DNA from: Smithellaceae bacterium
GTDB taxonomy: Bacteria > Desulfobacterota > Syntrophia > Syntrophales > JAQULV01
DNA length: 8,091 nt
Direction of reading: 5' to 3'
Assembly: GCA_028718405.1 (NCBI GenBank)
Contig: JAQULV010000041.1
Location: forward strand, 1-8,091
How positions within the stretch are numbered: position 1 is the stretch's first letter; each line of letters opens with the position of its first letter. The notes under the pieces were generated by a model. It had not been told where the DNA came from. It worked only from the letters and a program-made list of their open reading frames with translations, and ran no database searches. A program made the translations under genes and the position numbers. Shown here one piece after another: positions 1-7,233 of this stretch.

Positions 1-312
1 GGCAAGGTGAGGCTCATATACGGGTCCCGGGGAAATGAAGATCCTGTCGACGGGAGCAGCCGAGTCGGCGAAACCTCCGTAGGGCGGCTCTTCCATTTCC
101 AGAGCAATCAATTGCTCGCGGGAGATAACGGGAAAGCGCGACAGGTCATCAAGGCTGTTGATGTCATCGAGGGATATACCCTTCTCCTGGCACATCCTTC
201 GGACCCTCTCCGCCTTGGCGTATCCTGCAGCGAGCATCGCTTTGAACCTGCGGAAATTTTCCTCTCTCCGCAGCGCTGGCGAAAGGATTTCTCTCTCGTC
301 GAATGCAGCCAT
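1..312 (-). CDS. PaaK-like phenylacetate-CoA ligase family protein, N-terminal part
   Basis: The open frame starts at an ATG (312-310) and runs off the left edge, giving the first 104 residues. The helical start (residues 1-45, rich in Arg/Glu/Lys), then SLDDLSRFPVISREQL (about 53-68) and DRIFISPGPVYEP (about 89-101), match the N-terminal layout of phenylacetate-CoA ligase (PaaK, ANL superfamily), where a 'DL..LPF..K..L' segment precedes the ATP phosphate-binding loop. Members activate aryl acids with ATP and CoA in the cytoplasm. Where PaaK has an SSGTTGKP-type loop, this protein reads ISPGPVYEP, so it appears to belong to a divergent branch. It follows livF with a strong AAGGAGG (323-317) that overlaps the livF stop, so it is the next operon gene. 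The substrate cannot be told, and the C-terminal two thirds, including later adenylation motifs, lie outside the window. Confidence 0.75.
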   Translation of the reverse strand, partial: MAAFDEREILSPALRREENFRRFKAMLAAGYAKAERVRRMCQEKGISLDDINSLDDLSRFPVISREQLIALEMEEPPYGGFADSAAPVDRIFISPGPVYEPHLA

Positions 313-316
313 GTTT

Positions 317-323
317 CCTCCTT
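317..323 (-). promoter_or_regulatory. Shine-Dalgarno of the PaaK-like gene, overlapping the livF stop
   Basis: Minus-strand AAGGAGG lies 4 nt before the ATG at 312. Its first two bases are the last two bases of the livF TAA stop (324-322). A ribosome terminating on livF therefore sits on the initiation signal of the next gene, which argues for coupled translation and fixes the ATG at 312 as the start. Confidence 0.8.
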
Positions 324-1125
324 AGAGCCATCTCTTGCGGCGCCGGTAGGATTTTACATCACGATACGATCGCAGGTCTCCGGCTACGCCCACCCCTAAA
401 TAGAATTCCTTGATGTCCGGATTTTTGACCAGATCTGCGGCAGAACCTTCCATAACAATTTTGCCGTTTTCCATGACGTATCCGTAGTGCGCTATCTGGA
501 GCGCCATGCCGGCGTTCTGCTCCACGAGGATGATCGTCGTCGCCTGTTCCTCGTTAATCTTCACGATGATCTCGAATATCTCTTTTACGACCAGCGGGGC
601 CAGACCTAGAGATGGCTCATCCAAGAGGAGCAGTTCGGGATGTGCCATGAGCGCCCTCCCCATAACGATCATCTGCAGCTCCCCGCCACTGCAGTAGCCG
701 GCCAAGGCCTTCCTTCTTTTCACCAGCGCAGGAAAGTAATGGTAGACCATCTCGAGATCGTCCTTATGAGGCTTAAGCCAGCGCGTCGCCGTTCCGACTT
801 TCAGGTTTTCCTCGACGGTTAGGTATTTGAAAGGCTGCCTTCCCTCCAATACATGTATGATCCCCTGGCGCGTAATGAACTCCGGGTATTGATTCTGGAT
901 GTTTCTGCCCTTGTAGATAATGCTACCATCGGTCACCTTGCCATTTTCTGGTTTCAACAGACCTGATACGGCTTTGAGAGTCGTGGTCTTGCCCGCACCG
1001 TTGCTTCCCAGAAGCGATACGATGTGATTCTTCTCTACCGCCAGCGATACGCCTTTTAATACCTGTATGACATCGGAGTAGACAACGGAGATATTGTTGA
1101 TTTGAAGCAGGATGTTATTCTCCAC
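322..1125 (-). CDS. livF: LivF-type ABC transporter ATP-binding protein
   Basis: Cytoplasmic ATPase subunit of a LIV/HAAT importer, 267 residues against roughly 235 for typical LivF. Visible motifs are Walker A GSNGAGKT (40-47), a Q-loop region HVLEGR (91-96; the LivF norm is close to VPEGR), signature CSGGEL (145-150), Walker B LLLLDEP (165-171), D-loop LGLAP (173-177) and the LivF-typical switch sequence VEQN (201-204), with Gln where most ABC ATPases have His. VEQN and the LEGR region separate it from LivG. The extra length is mainly a C-terminal tail from about residue 247, ending in a strongly basic RRRKRWL. The start is GTG (1125-1123), 12 nt after livM, preceded by GGGGG (1135-1131) at 5-nt spacing. 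It should pair with LivG under LivH/LivM. Confidence 0.95.
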   Translation of the reverse strand: MENNILLQINNISVVYSDVIQVLKGVSLAVEKNHIVSLLGSNGAGKTTTLKAVSGLLKPENGKVTDGSIIYKGRNIQNQYPEFITRQGIIHVLEGRQPFKYLTVEENLKVGTATRWLKPHKDDLEMVYHYFPALVKRRKALAGYCSGGELQMIVMGRALMAHPELLLLDEPSLGLAPLVVKEIFEIIVKINEEQATTIILVEQNAGMALQIAHYGYVMENGKIVMEGSAADLVKNPDIKEFYLGVGVAGDLRSYRDVKSYRRRKRWL

Positions 1126-1137
1126 CGTTTCCCCCGA

Positions 1138-2220
1138 TCAGTACGAAAAAGGCCAGAGGCGGAAACTGGAACGGACGATACGCCAGATCTCCGCCAGGCC
1201 CCGCGGTTCGAAGAGGATAAAGACGACAATTGCCAACCCGAAGACAAATTCCCGGAGCGGGGCAAGGTTCAGATTAAAGCCGCTGGTAGCGAATGCCCCA
1301 CTGTTCATGAGGTAGTCGGTAAGCCACCTCAGCACCTCGGTAAGTGCAGTGATGAAGACGGCACCATAGATGGACCCCGCTATGTTTCCCAATCCTCCAA
1401 TTATTACCATCGCGATGTACTCGACGGAAAGCGTGAGATTGAAGGGTTCTGCAGTCACGCTGATCATGTAGAAGGCCCAAATCGCTCCCGCAAATCCGGC
1501 ATAGAATGAGCTTATCCCAAAGGACAGGAGTTTATAGCGGAAGATCGGAATTCCCATTCCCTCTGCAGCCCGATCGTTGTCACGGATGGCGATGAAAGCG
1601 CGACCAAATTTGGTCCGCACCAGATTTATCGCGATCCAGGTCATGAGACACAGTGCGATGAAGATGACGAAGAAAAAGCTCTTGTCTCCGCTTATCGGAA
1701 AGCCTACGATGTCAGCGGTAGGCAGTGTTATGCCCATCGTACCTTTGGTCAGGCTCTCCCAGTGGATGAGGATGTATTCAATAATGAACTGCCCGGCAAG
1801 CGTGGCAATGGTAAGATAGAGCCCTTTCAGTCGTCCCGAGGGAATCCCAAAGATCATGCCAACCAGAGCGGTAATGATACCCGCAGCGGGAACGGCGAGA
1901 AGAAAAGGGGCATTTACCGTCGTGGCGAGGATCGCTGCCGCGTAAGCACCGACGCCGAAAAAGGCGCCGTGTCCCAGCGAGATCTGCCCTGTATAGCCGA
2001 TCAGGATGTTGAGTCCGATCGCGGCAATCGCGGCAATGCCGATCATGTTGATTACGTAGAGGAGATAGGGACTTACTACGTACGGTACGACGGCAAAGAG
2101 GATGATCAACCCCACCAAAGCCCAGAACCTGCCGAAATCCGACTCGAAGATGGTAAGTTCATCGTCGTACCGTTCTTTATAATTTCCGCAAGGGTGGAAT
2201 CTCAGAGTTCTCTTTTTCAT
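1138..2220 (-). CDS. livM: LivM-type ABC transporter permease
   Basis: Inner-membrane permease of a LIV/HAAT importer, 360 residues. After a hydrophilic N-terminal stretch of about 30 residues come about nine hydrophobic segments (roughly 31-50, 53-74, 84-102, 105-127, 134-152, 181-202, 231-255, 266-298, 320-337). Family landmarks are GYTGQISLGHGAFFGVGAY (75-93), the cytoplasmic ATPase-coupling loop GRAFIAIRDNDRAAEGMGI (206-224), IIGGLGNIAGSIYGA (273-287) and the C-terminal FEPRGLAEIW (337-346). The ATG shares ATGA with the livH stop (4-nt overlap), and AAGGAGA (2237-2231) lies upstream inside livH, so the two permeases should be translated in equal amounts. The soluble N-terminal extension (residues 1-30, with PCGNYKERYDDELTIF) is longer than in many LivM proteins. 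The partner is LivH. Confidence 0.95.
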   Translation of the reverse strand: MKKRTLRFHPCGNYKERYDDELTIFESDFGRFWALVGLIILFAVVPYVVSPYLLYVINMIGIAAIAAIGLNILIGYTGQISLGHGAFFGVGAYAAAILATTVNAPFLLAVPAAGIITALVGMIFGIPSGRLKGLYLTIATLAGQFIIEYILIHWESLTKGTMGITLPTADIVGFPISGDKSFFFVIFIALCLMTWIAINLVRTKFGRAFIAIRDNDRAAEGMGIPIFRYKLLSFGISSFYAGFAGAIWAFYMISVTAEPFNLTLSVEYIAMVIIGGLGNIAGSIYGAVFITALTEVLRWLTDYLMNSGAFATSGFNLNLAPLREFVFGLAIVVFILFEPRGLAEIWRIVRSSFRLWPFSY

Positions 2221-3095
2221 ACCCTTTCGATCTCCTTAAGCCCGAACAGTCCGTACGGTTTCACGAGGAGAATGAACACGAGGACGATGTAGGGTACGAC
2301 GTCGCGGAGCGATGGCGATAGATAACCTCCGGTGAAGGTCTCCAGCAGGCCGATTATAATCCCGCCGATAATGGCCCCGCCGATGCTGTCCAGTCCTCCC
2401 AGGATCACGACCGGGAATACCTTTAGTCCAATAGCTGACAGGTCATGTACGTTGATCCCGTTGATGATACCGAGGACAATCCCGCTCATACCTGCGACGA
2501 GTGCGGCAATGGCCCATGAGAGGGCAAAAACGAGCTTAACGTGTACACCCAGGGACAGGGCCGCTTTCTGGTTGTCAGCTACGGAACGCATATAAATTCC
2601 CTGAGAGGAGTATTTGAAGAATAAACCGAATACCGCGAGAAAGGTGAGCCCGATAATGAGCGTCGCCGTATAGACGGGAGGGATATTGATCATTCCCCTC
2701 TGTATTCCCAAAAAGCTCGGGAGAAAATCCGGATAAGTGTTCAGGTTGCCACCGAAGATCAGAAGAAGGATACCCTTGAACATCGAGGCCAGTCCTACGG
2801 TGAGCATAATAACGAAGATCAGCGGTTCCCCGATCAGTGGGCGGAGAAAAAGTCTCTCCACGACAAACCCCAGGACAAAGCAGCCCGCCAAGGTAATGAG
2901 GAAGGCGGGCAAAATGGGCAGTTGCGCCCAAGTAACGAGGGCCAGGAAGAGGAAGGCACCCATGGCCAGCAACTCGCCGTGGGCAAAGTTCAGAACACTC
3001 GATGATTTAAAGATCATCACAAAGCCCATGGCGGACAGGCCATAGAGGAAGCCCACGCTGATGCCGTTTATGAGAAGTTGTACGAAGAAATCCAT
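2217..3095 (-). CDS. livH: LivH-type ABC transporter permease
   Basis: Second inner-membrane permease of the LIV/HAAT importer, 292 residues, the usual LivH length. It opens with the classic LINGISVGFLYGLSAMGFVMIF (about 8-29) and SSSVLNFAHGELLAMGAF (31-48). The ATPase-coupling loop is MRSVADNQKAALSLGV (169-184). Late landmarks are LKVFPVVILGGLDSIGGAIIGG (224-245) and VKPYGLFG (278-285). About eight hydrophobic segments are visible. The ATG (3095-3093) follows the acyl-CoA ligase stop by 9 nt. The only ribosome site is TAAGG (3107-3103), built from that stop codon plus two bases, 7 nt before the ATG, so translation is probably coupled to the ligase. Its end overlaps the livM start. Confidence 0.95.
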   Translation of the reverse strand: MDFFVQLLINGISVGFLYGLSAMGFVMIFKSSSVLNFAHGELLAMGAFLFLALVTWAQLPILPAFLITLAGCFVLGFVVERLFLRPLIGEPLIFVIMLTVGLASMFKGILLLIFGGNLNTYPDFLPSFLGIQRGMINIPPVYTATLIIGLTFLAVFGLFFKYSSQGIYMRSVADNQKAALSLGVHVKLVFALSWAIAALVAGMSGIVLGIINGINVHDLSAIGLKVFPVVILGGLDSIGGAIIGGIIIGLLETFTGGYLSPSLRDVVPYIVLVFILLVKPYGLFGLKEIERV

Positions 3096-3104
3096 AACCT
3101 AGCC

Positions 3105-5048
3105 TTAGGATACCGCTATAACGTTAACCCGCGTTTCTATCTGCCCAACTTGACCGTCACGGTAACGTACCTTTCCCTTGACATCGACCTGCGCGATGTT
3201 GTTGTACATGGCTTCGATAAGTTTCAGATACAAACCATATACGAAACGACGCCGGATCTTTCCTGTGCGTGTGAGCTCTTCATCGTCGGCATCGAGGAGT
3301 TTGTAAAGAAGTATAAACTTGCGAATCTTCATAATGTCAGGCAGCTGCCCATTCACCTGGCTCACTTCCTCCAGTATCAGTTTTTCCACCTCCGACCTCT
3401 GCGTGAGGTCAGTGTAAGTAGTGTAGGGAATCATTCTCTCCTCCGCCCAGCTGCCGACATTTCCGAAATCGATGTTGATCATGGCGGAGATAAAGGGTCT
3501 CCCTTCTCCGAAGATAACGGCTTCCTTGATGTAGGGGCTGAACTTCAATCTTGTCTCGATGAAATCCGGCGAAAAGGCTTCTCCGCTCTTGTTCCTGATT
3601 ATCTCTTCCTTACGTCCGATGATGAGCAGATGTCCGTCGCGATCGAAATATCCCGCGTCGCCAGTTCGCAACCAGCCGTCGCTGAAGGCATTTTCCGTAG
3701 CCCCGAAATCATTATAATAGCCGCTGAAATTGGCCGGGCTCTTTACCAGCACCTCCTGGTCTTCCGCAAGTCTCACCTCGGTGCTCAGCAAGGGTTTTCC
3801 TACGGTCTCGAGCTTCACCTGGTCGTCGGGCTGAACCTGGAATATACCGCAGGATTCCGTGAGGCCATAGCACTGCTTGAGATTAAGCCCGATGGCGCGA
3901 AAAAAACGAATGACGTCCGGGCTGATTGGGTGACCTCCTGTATAGGCGCCCCTCAGTTGCGCACAACCGATCCGGTCCAGCAGAGGCCTGTAAACGGTCG
4001 CTCTCGCCAGAGGATACACGCCGCGCGAGATAAGTGGAATTTTCTCTCCCCTTCCCTGAGCATCGACGACCGTTCTTCCCAATTTTACGCCGGCCTCGAA
4101 CAGGCGTCTCTTCAGCCATCCGGCGTCGGATATCTTCACCCTAATTTTCGAGGCCAGATCTTCCCAAAAGCGTGATGAGGTAATGATCATGGCGGGGCCG
4201 ATTTCGCGGAAATCTTCCACGACCGTTTCCGCCGTTTCCGGGAAATTCATTGTCATTGCCGACACGAGGGCAACGCCCACGCCCCACATCTGATCGACAA
4301 TCCACGCGGGCGGTGACATAGATAGCCAATTTTCCCCCGGCGTAATTTCCATTCCTTCGGTCCAGTTCCGGCCCATCTGAGCAAAGCTCCGGTGCGAGAG
4401 CATCGCAAGCTTAGGAAGACCTGTCGTCCCCGAGGTGAGGATCATCACGGCCGTATCATCGGGTTTACCTTTGGCAAGTTCCGACTCGTAGAGTCCAGGA
4501 TTACTCTCATCCGTCTCCTCTCCCAGCTTGAGAAAATCTTGGTAGCTCATCAGCCACGGATCGTGACGATAGTTTCTCATTCCCGTCGGATCGACATAGA
4601 TAACGCGACGGACATGACCTAGAGAAGGGCGTGCATCGAGCATCTTGTCGACCTGTTCTTGGTCCTGAACGACAACGAAACTCGCCTCGATGCGATTGAG
4701 CGCTGATTTCAACTCTTCGGTCACCGCTGACGTGAAGAGATTGAGACTTACGCCTCCTAGGCACTGAACTCCTAACTCGGAGAAAAGCCACTCCGGGTGA
4801 TTGTTCATGATGATGGCGATCCGCTCTCCACGGTTGAATCCCAGGCCGGCGAATCCCAGGGCCGCCTTTTTTACGTACCGCTCGTAATCGTTCCAGCTAT
4901 AGGCCTGCCATATGCCGTAAGCTTTCTCGCGAAGCGCGGTCGTCCCATCACCGAAACGTCCGGCTTGCTTCGCCAGGATCTGCGGCAAGGTATATTCTGC
5001 AAGCGAAGAGACCATACCTGCTTTTTCTTCTCCTGCTGTACTACTCAC
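3105..5048 (-). CDS. AMP-forming acyl-CoA ligase (FAA1-like) inside the transporter operon
   Basis: A 647-residue adenylate-forming enzyme of the ANL superfamily, close to long-chain acyl-CoA synthetases (COG1022 type). It should convert a carboxylic acid, ATP and CoA to acyl-CoA, AMP and PPi. Motifs in order are P-loop TSGTTGLPK (205-213), AYTGGHPIS (368-376), YGLTES (394-399), the hinge region GWLRTGDAGYFDRDG (458-472), IIGRKEEIIRNKSGEAFSP (476-494) and a C-terminal ELTRTGKIRR (591-600), whose K597 is the candidate catalytic lysine. All key elements are present, so it looks active. There is no signal peptide or membrane segment; it is probably cytoplasmic. It sits between livG and livH, suggesting the imported substrate is trapped as its CoA ester. 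The substrate (fatty, aryl or aryl-alkanoic acid) cannot be read from the sequence. The start is GTG, chosen on a strong Shine-Dalgarno; an in-frame ATG at codon 12 is the alternative. Confidence 0.93.
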   Translation of the reverse strand: MSSTAGEEKAGMVSSLAEYTLPQILAKQAGRFGDGTTALREKAYGIWQAYSWNDYERYVKKAALGFAGLGFNRGERIAIIMNNHPEWLFSELGVQCLGGVSLNLFTSAVTEELKSALNRIEASFVVVQDQEQVDKMLDARPSLGHVRRVIYVDPTGMRNYRHDPWLMSYQDFLKLGEETDESNPGLYESELAKGKPDDTAVMILTSGTTGLPKLAMLSHRSFAQMGRNWTEGMEITPGENWLSMSPPAWIVDQMWGVGVALVSAMTMNFPETAETVVEDFREIGPAMIITSSRFWEDLASKIRVKISDAGWLKRRLFEAGVKLGRTVVDAQGRGEKIPLISRGVYPLARATVYRPLLDRIGCAQLRGAYTGGHPISPDVIRFFRAIGLNLKQCYGLTESCGIFQVQPDDQVKLETVGKPLLSTEVRLAEDQEVLVKSPANFSGYYNDFGATENAFSDGWLRTGDAGYFDRDGHLLIIGRKEEIIRNKSGEAFSPDFIETRLKFSPYIKEAVIFGEGRPFISAMINIDFGNVGSWAEERMIPYTTYTDLTQRSEVEKLILEEVSQVNGQLPDIMKIRKFILLYKLLDADDEELTRTGKIRRRFVYGLYLKLIEAMYNNIAQVDVKGKVRYRDGQVGQIETRVNVIAVS

Positions 5049-5059
5049 GGGCTACTGCA

Positions 5060-5066
5060 CCTCCTT
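5060..5066 (-). promoter_or_regulatory. Shine-Dalgarno that decides the GTG start of the acyl-CoA ligase
   Basis: Minus-strand AAGGAGG, continuing to GGAGGTG, precedes the GTG at 5048 by 11 nt (9 nt if the trailing TG also pairs). The in-frame ATG 33 nt further in (5015-5013) has only a weak GGAGA at poor distance, so GTG is preferred. The site lies in the 54-nt gap after livG (5102-5049), the widest gap in the operon. The gap shows no terminator or convincing promoter. Confidence 0.7.
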
Positions 5067-5102
5067 GCTGATACATCCGATGCCCACGCCTCGACAAAAA
5101 TT

Positions 5103-5930
5103 TTAGTACAGGGAAACGTTGTCCCCCAAATACGCCCTAATTACCTCGGGATGATTCCTTATCTCCTCCGCGGTGCCTTCGGCTAATTTCTCCCCGAAGT
5201 TCAGAACGACAATGCGCTGCGCGATGCTCATCACGATGGACATGTCGTGCTCGACAAGGATCATTGTCTGCCCCCACGCTTCGTTGAGCTCGACCAGAAA
5301 GCGCACCATGTCCTCTTTCTCTTCCAGATTCATCCCGGCAAAGGGTTCGTCGAGAACCAGCAGCTTCGGTTCCAGTGCCAGTGCCCTGCCCAGTTCTACC
5401 CTTTTCATCATACCATAGGGAAGCGAGCCTACCGTTTTGTTGCGGATGGATTGCATCTCCAAGAAATCGATCAATTCCTCGAGGATTCTTCTATGTCTGA
5501 TCTCTTCGTGACGTACACCGCGCGAAAACAATCCGGCCGCAGGCAGATGATATTTGCAGTGGATATGCCGCGCGAGCATCATATTCGAGAGGACCGACAT
5601 TCCGGGAAAGAGTTCGATATTCTGAAAGGTCCGACCGATACCGACCCTGATCAACTCGTGAGTGGGCATGGCTGCGATATCCTGGCCGTTAAAGAGAATC
5701 CGGCCCTTCTGGGCCCGATAAAATCCCGTGATACAGTTGAGGAGGCTCGTCTTTCCCGCCCCGTTCGGTCCGATCACGGCCAATAGTTCGCCGCTATGAA
5801 CCTCGATGTTGACTGCACTTAAGGCCTTGACGCCGCCGAAATGGAGACTGAGATCACTTATTGTCAGTTCGGCGGCCCCTTGCGGGACCGCCGTTCCGTA
5901 GATGCTCGGTTTACCGCGGAATGCCTTCAT
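5103..5930 (-). CDS. livG: LivG-type ABC transporter ATP-binding protein
   Basis: Cytoplasmic ATPase subunit of the LIV/HAAT importer, 275 residues. The ABC domain begins near residue 21 (ELTISDLSLHFGG). Motifs are Walker A GPNGAGKT (54-61), Q-loop GRTFQN (99-104, Q103), a signature region SLPYGMMKR (169-177), Walker B LLVLDEP (190-196), D-loop FAGMN (197-201) and H-loop LVEHD (225-229, H228). RTFQNIELFPGMSVLSN and the C-terminal PEVIRAYLG are LivG hallmarks. The signature LPYGMM replaces the ideal LSxGQ: Pro for Ser occurs in LivG relatives as far as I recall, Met for Gln is less usual. The ATG overlaps the last base of the preceding TAA (TAATG). The AAGAGG before it sits only 2 nt from the ATG, so initiation probably depends on coupling. 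The first 20 residues are an unremarkable extension. Confidence 0.95.
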   Translation of the reverse strand: MKAFRGKPSIYGTAVPQGAAELTISDLSLHFGGVKALSAVNIEVHSGELLAVIGPNGAGKTSLLNCITGFYRAQKGRILFNGQDIAAMPTHELIRVGIGRTFQNIELFPGMSVLSNMMLARHIHCKYHLPAAGLFSRGVRHEEIRHRRILEELIDFLEMQSIRNKTVGSLPYGMMKRVELGRALALEPKLLVLDEPFAGMNLEEKEDMVRFLVELNEAWGQTMILVEHDMSIVMSIAQRIVVLNFGEKLAEGTAEEIRNHPEVIRAYLGDNVSLY

Positions 5931-7135
5931 TACCTCTTGATCCTGATCTTCTCCTTACCGGGGGTATAGAAATTCGTGAGTGGAACAAAATCCCCATTCT
6001 CCGTGACCTTTACAATTCTTGCCTTGAAAGACGCACCATGGTCGGTCTTTGTATAAGTCACCTTCGGGATAATTCCGCCGAAATCCTCGCCTTTGAAGGA
6101 TTCCATTGCCTTGTTGATCGTATTGGCATTGATCGTCCGATATTTCTCATTGGCGCGGATGAAAGCTCGTTCCATAATCATGGCAACGGATACACCCTCC
6201 CAGTAAGAGGCGTCAAATTTATTCACGGTCTTGTATCTCTTCCAGAGCTCGTTCATTACCTTCATACCCGGAGTCTTGTCAGAAGGCAGACCGCCGGGGA
6301 ATTGGATACAGAGACGACCATCGATGACGCCCTTCCCCAGCTTGAAAAAGTCGGGATCAGTCGATGTCCACGTTCCTAGGAAAACAGGCTTGTAGTTGAT
6401 GCGATCGGCACTCTTAAAGGCCGTTATGATCGTCGCCGGCAGCATCTGCATGAAGACGTATTGGGCGCCGCTTTTTTGAAGTCGCAGCAATTCCGTAGTT
6501 AGGTCAACCGTCTTCGGGGGAAATTCCTCGATCGAAACGATTTGGATGCCGTTCTTCGCGGCGTAGTCCTTGCTGGGCTGATGGATGGAACGTCCATAGG
6601 CGTTATTGTACGTCAGAAGACCAACTTTCGGGGCTCCGTTGCCTTTGTGAATGGCTTTGATGTATTCCAGAACAGCGAAGCAATCCATCTTATAACTGCC
6701 GAAGGGCAGATACATATAGTCTACAGGCGGCTCCAGCAGCTCCCAACTAGTGGAGAAATTGATCGCCGGGATCTTGTACTCCTGAATGATCGGCTTGGCC
6801 GCCAGCCCCTCCCCGGCGCCCCAGGTGGCGATCATATCGACCTTGTCCTGAACGGCAAACTTCTTGACGGCGGCAACCGCCTCGGGAACTTTGTAGGCGG
6901 TATCCACCAAGAGAAGCTCCACCTTGCGACCTGCTACCCCCTTCTTTACATCGTTGACGTACTTGAAGTAGTCCTGCATGCCTTTGGCGTGGAACTGACC
7001 CCAGGTCGATGCCGGTCCCGTCATGTTTATCGCTGCTCCGACCTTGATGCTCTCAGCGGCCGTGACCGGAACTGTGATGAGTCCAACGAGTGCCAGCATG
7101 GCCAGGCAAATCACCAAACAACGAATCGATTTCAT
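5930..7135 (-). CDS. Periplasmic substrate-binding protein of a LIV-type ABC importer (LivJ/LivK-like)
   Basis: A 401-residue type I periplasmic binding protein (Peripla_BP_6 / HAAT family) that captures the ligand and delivers it to LivH/LivM. It has a Sec signal peptide: basic K2/R5, a hydrophobic core of about residues 6-22, and a likely cut after VTA (24-26) or TAA (25-27). No lipobox Cys sits near the cut, so it should be soluble rather than a lipoprotein. Family landmarks are IKVGAAINMTGPASTWG (30-46), a ligand-pocket segment WGAGEG (104-109), and PKVGLLTYNNAYGR (about 168-181). LIV-type binding proteins bind branched-chain amino acids, aromatic acids, amides or other small carboxylates; the ligase neighbours favour a carboxylic acid. 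It is the first large gene of the operon. The ATG at 7135 has stacked GGAGG sites (GGAGG at 7144-7140 and AGGAGG at 7149-7144). Confidence 0.95.
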   Translation of the reverse strand: MKSIRCLVICLAMLALVGLITVPVTAAESIKVGAAINMTGPASTWGQFHAKGMQDYFKYVNDVKKGVAGRKVELLLVDTAYKVPEAVAAVKKFAVQDKVDMIATWGAGEGLAAKPIIQEYKIPAINFSTSWELLEPPVDYMYLPFGSYKMDCFAVLEYIKAIHKGNGAPKVGLLTYNNAYGRSIHQPSKDYAAKNGIQIVSIEEFPPKTVDLTTELLRLQKSGAQYVFMQMLPATIITAFKSADRINYKPVFLGTWTSTDPDFFKLGKGVIDGRLCIQFPGGLPSDKTPGMKVMNELWKRYKTVNKFDASYWEGVSVAMIMERAFIRANEKYRTINANTINKAMESFKGEDFGGIIPKVTYTKTDHGASFKARIVKVTENGDFVPLTNFYTPGKEKIRIKR

Positions 7136-7161
7136 TGCGCCTCCCTCCTCTTTTAGAGATC

Positions 7162-7191
7162 AAAAAAATGCTGTGAGATAGTCCCACAGCA
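7162..7191 (-). terminator. Second intrinsic terminator (T2), just upstream of the binding-protein gene
   Basis: On the minus strand TGCTGTG (7191-7185) pairs with CACAGCA (7175-7169), a 7-bp stem. Inside it are one mismatch and two more pairs around a 3-nt loop. It is followed directly by seven T (7168-7162). There is no T-run on the other strand, so it acts only leftward. It ends 26 nt before the ATG at 7135, with the ribosome site between, leaving no room for a separate promoter. Transcripts of the operon must pass it. It is weaker than T1. Confidence 0.75.
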
Positions 7192-7194
7192 CAT

Positions 7195-7233
7195 AAAAAA
7201 AGCCGTGGGCAGTTTCGAGGTCTGCCCACGGCT
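7195..7233 (-). terminator. Strong intrinsic terminator (T1), candidate attenuator
   Basis: On the minus strand AGCCGTGGGCAG (7233-7222) pairs perfectly with CTGCCCACGGCT (7212-7201), a GC-rich 12-bp stem with a 9-nt loop. A run of seven T (7201-7195) starts at the stem's last base. This is a textbook rho-independent terminator for leftward transcription; rightward there is no T-run. It lies 153 nt beyond the stop codon of the upstream regulator and 60 nt before the operon's first large gene. Either it simply ends the regulator transcript, or it is a conditional attenuator. The promoter and alternative pairing upstream favour the second reading. Confidence 0.92.

Noticed and set aside
1102..1509. 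Long plus-strand open frames opposite livF/livM, the ligase, livG and the binding protein (for example 1102-1509, 3078-4175, 5247-5786, 6542-7156)
   Set aside because: All lie antisense to clearly recognised genes, and their translations show no family features. They are shadows of codon bias.
5049..5102. The 54-nt gap between livG and the ligase as a promoter or terminator
   Set aside because: It holds an AAAATTTTT tract and the ligase ribosome site, but no stable stem before the T-run and no spaced -35/-10 pair. It is best read as an ordinary intra-operon spacer.
5979..5999. Mobile elements, CRISPR arrays, tRNA genes or attachment sites anywhere in the window
   Set aside because: No transposase-like translation, no direct-repeat array, no tRNA cloverleaf and no long inverted repeats outside the leader were seen. 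The listed interval is only a placeholder.
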